Assembly: GCA_945875065.1 (NCBI GenBank)
Contig: CAMCJC010000181.1
Span: 1 to 5,865, forward strand
From: an uncultured Propionibacteriaceae bacterium
GTDB lineage: Bacteria > Actinomycetota > Actinomycetes > Propionibacteriales > Propionibacteriaceae
Direction of reading: 5' to 3'
Length of the DNA: 5,865 nucleotides
A program made the position numbers and the translations under genes. Positions 5,690 to 5,865 of the stretch are shown here, piece after piece. The notes beneath the pieces are model-generated. The model was not told the origin of the DNA and did not search any database. It was given only the letters and a program-made list of their open reading frames with translations. The stretch's first letter is position 1. Every line of letters starts with the position of its first letter.

Positions 5690-5715
5690 GCCCCTGCCCA
5701 GTAGTCCCTTGGCGG

Positions 5716-5799
5716 GCACGAATCGCCGTTTTGGGTGAACGAGGATGCGTGTGGCTAGGGGTTTCACCGAGCTGGTTCACCCAGCCCGGCGATTCGTGC
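5716..5799. repeat. 84-bp inverted repeat, two head-to-head copies of a ~28-bp motif
   Basis: GCACGAATCGCCG (5716-5728) is perfectly inverted as CGGCGATTCGTGC (5787-5799). Inside, GGGTGAAC (5733-5740) is perfectly inverted as GTTCACCC (5775-5782). The two stems are separated by 4 bases on each side, and the central loop is 34 bases. Put differently, the motif GCACGAATCGCCG-3 bases-TGGGTGAAC-1 base-AG occurs twice, facing itself. The three bases between the conserved blocks differ (TTT against GGC), so this is not a plain perfect hairpin. Candidates are a bacterial interspersed palindrome (REP/BIME-like), a miniature transposon remnant, or a paired site for a recombinase or regulator. Confidence 0.8.
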
Positions 5800-5865
5800 A
5801 CGACTTCCCCCGGGGGGTGTCCCTATGGTGTCTGTCAAGCTGCGACGGCTGGTCTTGGCTGGTAG

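Larger units (their letters stand above)
5519..5865. other. Gene-free region with repeats and inverted repeats
   Basis: Several frames are open here on both strands. None has an SD, a recognisable domain or consistent codon bias, and all are rich in Cys, Arg, Pro and Ser. I see no credible protein gene, tRNA or rRNA. The region holds three degenerate direct repeats with nested hairpins (5603-5689), a long inverted repeat (5716-5799), and a CCCCCGGGGG palindrome (5807-5816). The GTGTCTGT core of the direct repeats appears once more at 5828-5835. No transposase is present. Confidence 0.55.

Noticed and set aside
5774..5786. GGTTCACCC resembling a tRNA T-arm
   Set aside because: No acceptor, D or anticodon arms can be drawn around it; it is the inner arm of the inverted repeat.
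5539..5865. Rightward frame of about 108 residues at the right edge
   Set aside because: Its Cys-, Arg- and Pro-rich translation spans the direct and inverted repeats, with no SD and no codon bias. The overlapping leftward frames at 5303-5767 and 5589-5801 fail for the same reasons.

Overview
The window reads as chromosomal DNA from a high-GC actinobacterium-like organism. GC content is high throughout, third codon positions are strongly G/C, one gene has a well-supported GTG start behind a strong Shine-Dalgarno (SD), and the protein families are of types I associate with Actinomycetota. I cannot fix a genus.

Layout. (1) Positions 1-2351, minus strand: a two-gene sugar phosphotransferase (PTS) operon of the L-ascorbate (UlaA/SgaT) type. 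A fused EIIA-EIIB protein comes first, and 16 bases later comes the membrane permease EIIC, which runs off the left edge still open after 513 codons. The EIIB part has lost the cysteine that should carry the phosphate. (2) Positions 2352-2634: a divergent regulatory region. It holds a probable -10 box for the PTS operon, a palindrome built around the EIIA SD, a TGACGTCA palindrome, and a likely small protein gene facing right. (3) Positions 2474-3998, plus strand: three genes joined by two ATGA stop/start overlaps. They encode a small unknown protein, a class I SAM-dependent methyltransferase, and a helix-hairpin-helix DNA glycosylase resembling MagIII, without an iron-sulfur cluster. (4) Positions 3999-4178: a short convergent intergenic region with an imperfect hairpin. 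(5) Positions 4179-5429, minus strand: a cytoplasmic serine hydrolase of the class C beta-lactamase / family VIII esterase fold. (6) Positions 5430-5865: a gene-free region rich in structure. It holds a hairpin and a 10-bp palindrome upstream of the hydrolase, three degenerate 15-bp direct repeats with nested hairpins, and an 84-bp inverted repeat made of two head-to-head copies of a roughly 28-bp motif.

How the parts work together. The PTS pair would import and phosphorylate a sugar acid-like substrate, with phosphate passing from HPr to EIIA His68 and then to an EIIB. Because the fused EIIB cannot be phosphorylated in the usual way, a second EIIB would be needed or the system works differently. 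The methyltransferase-glycosylase pair is translationally coupled, so the two are probably made together. Their shared purpose cannot be read from sequence. The serine hydrolase appears to be a separate single-gene unit. No insertion sequence, CRISPR array, tRNA or rRNA was found.
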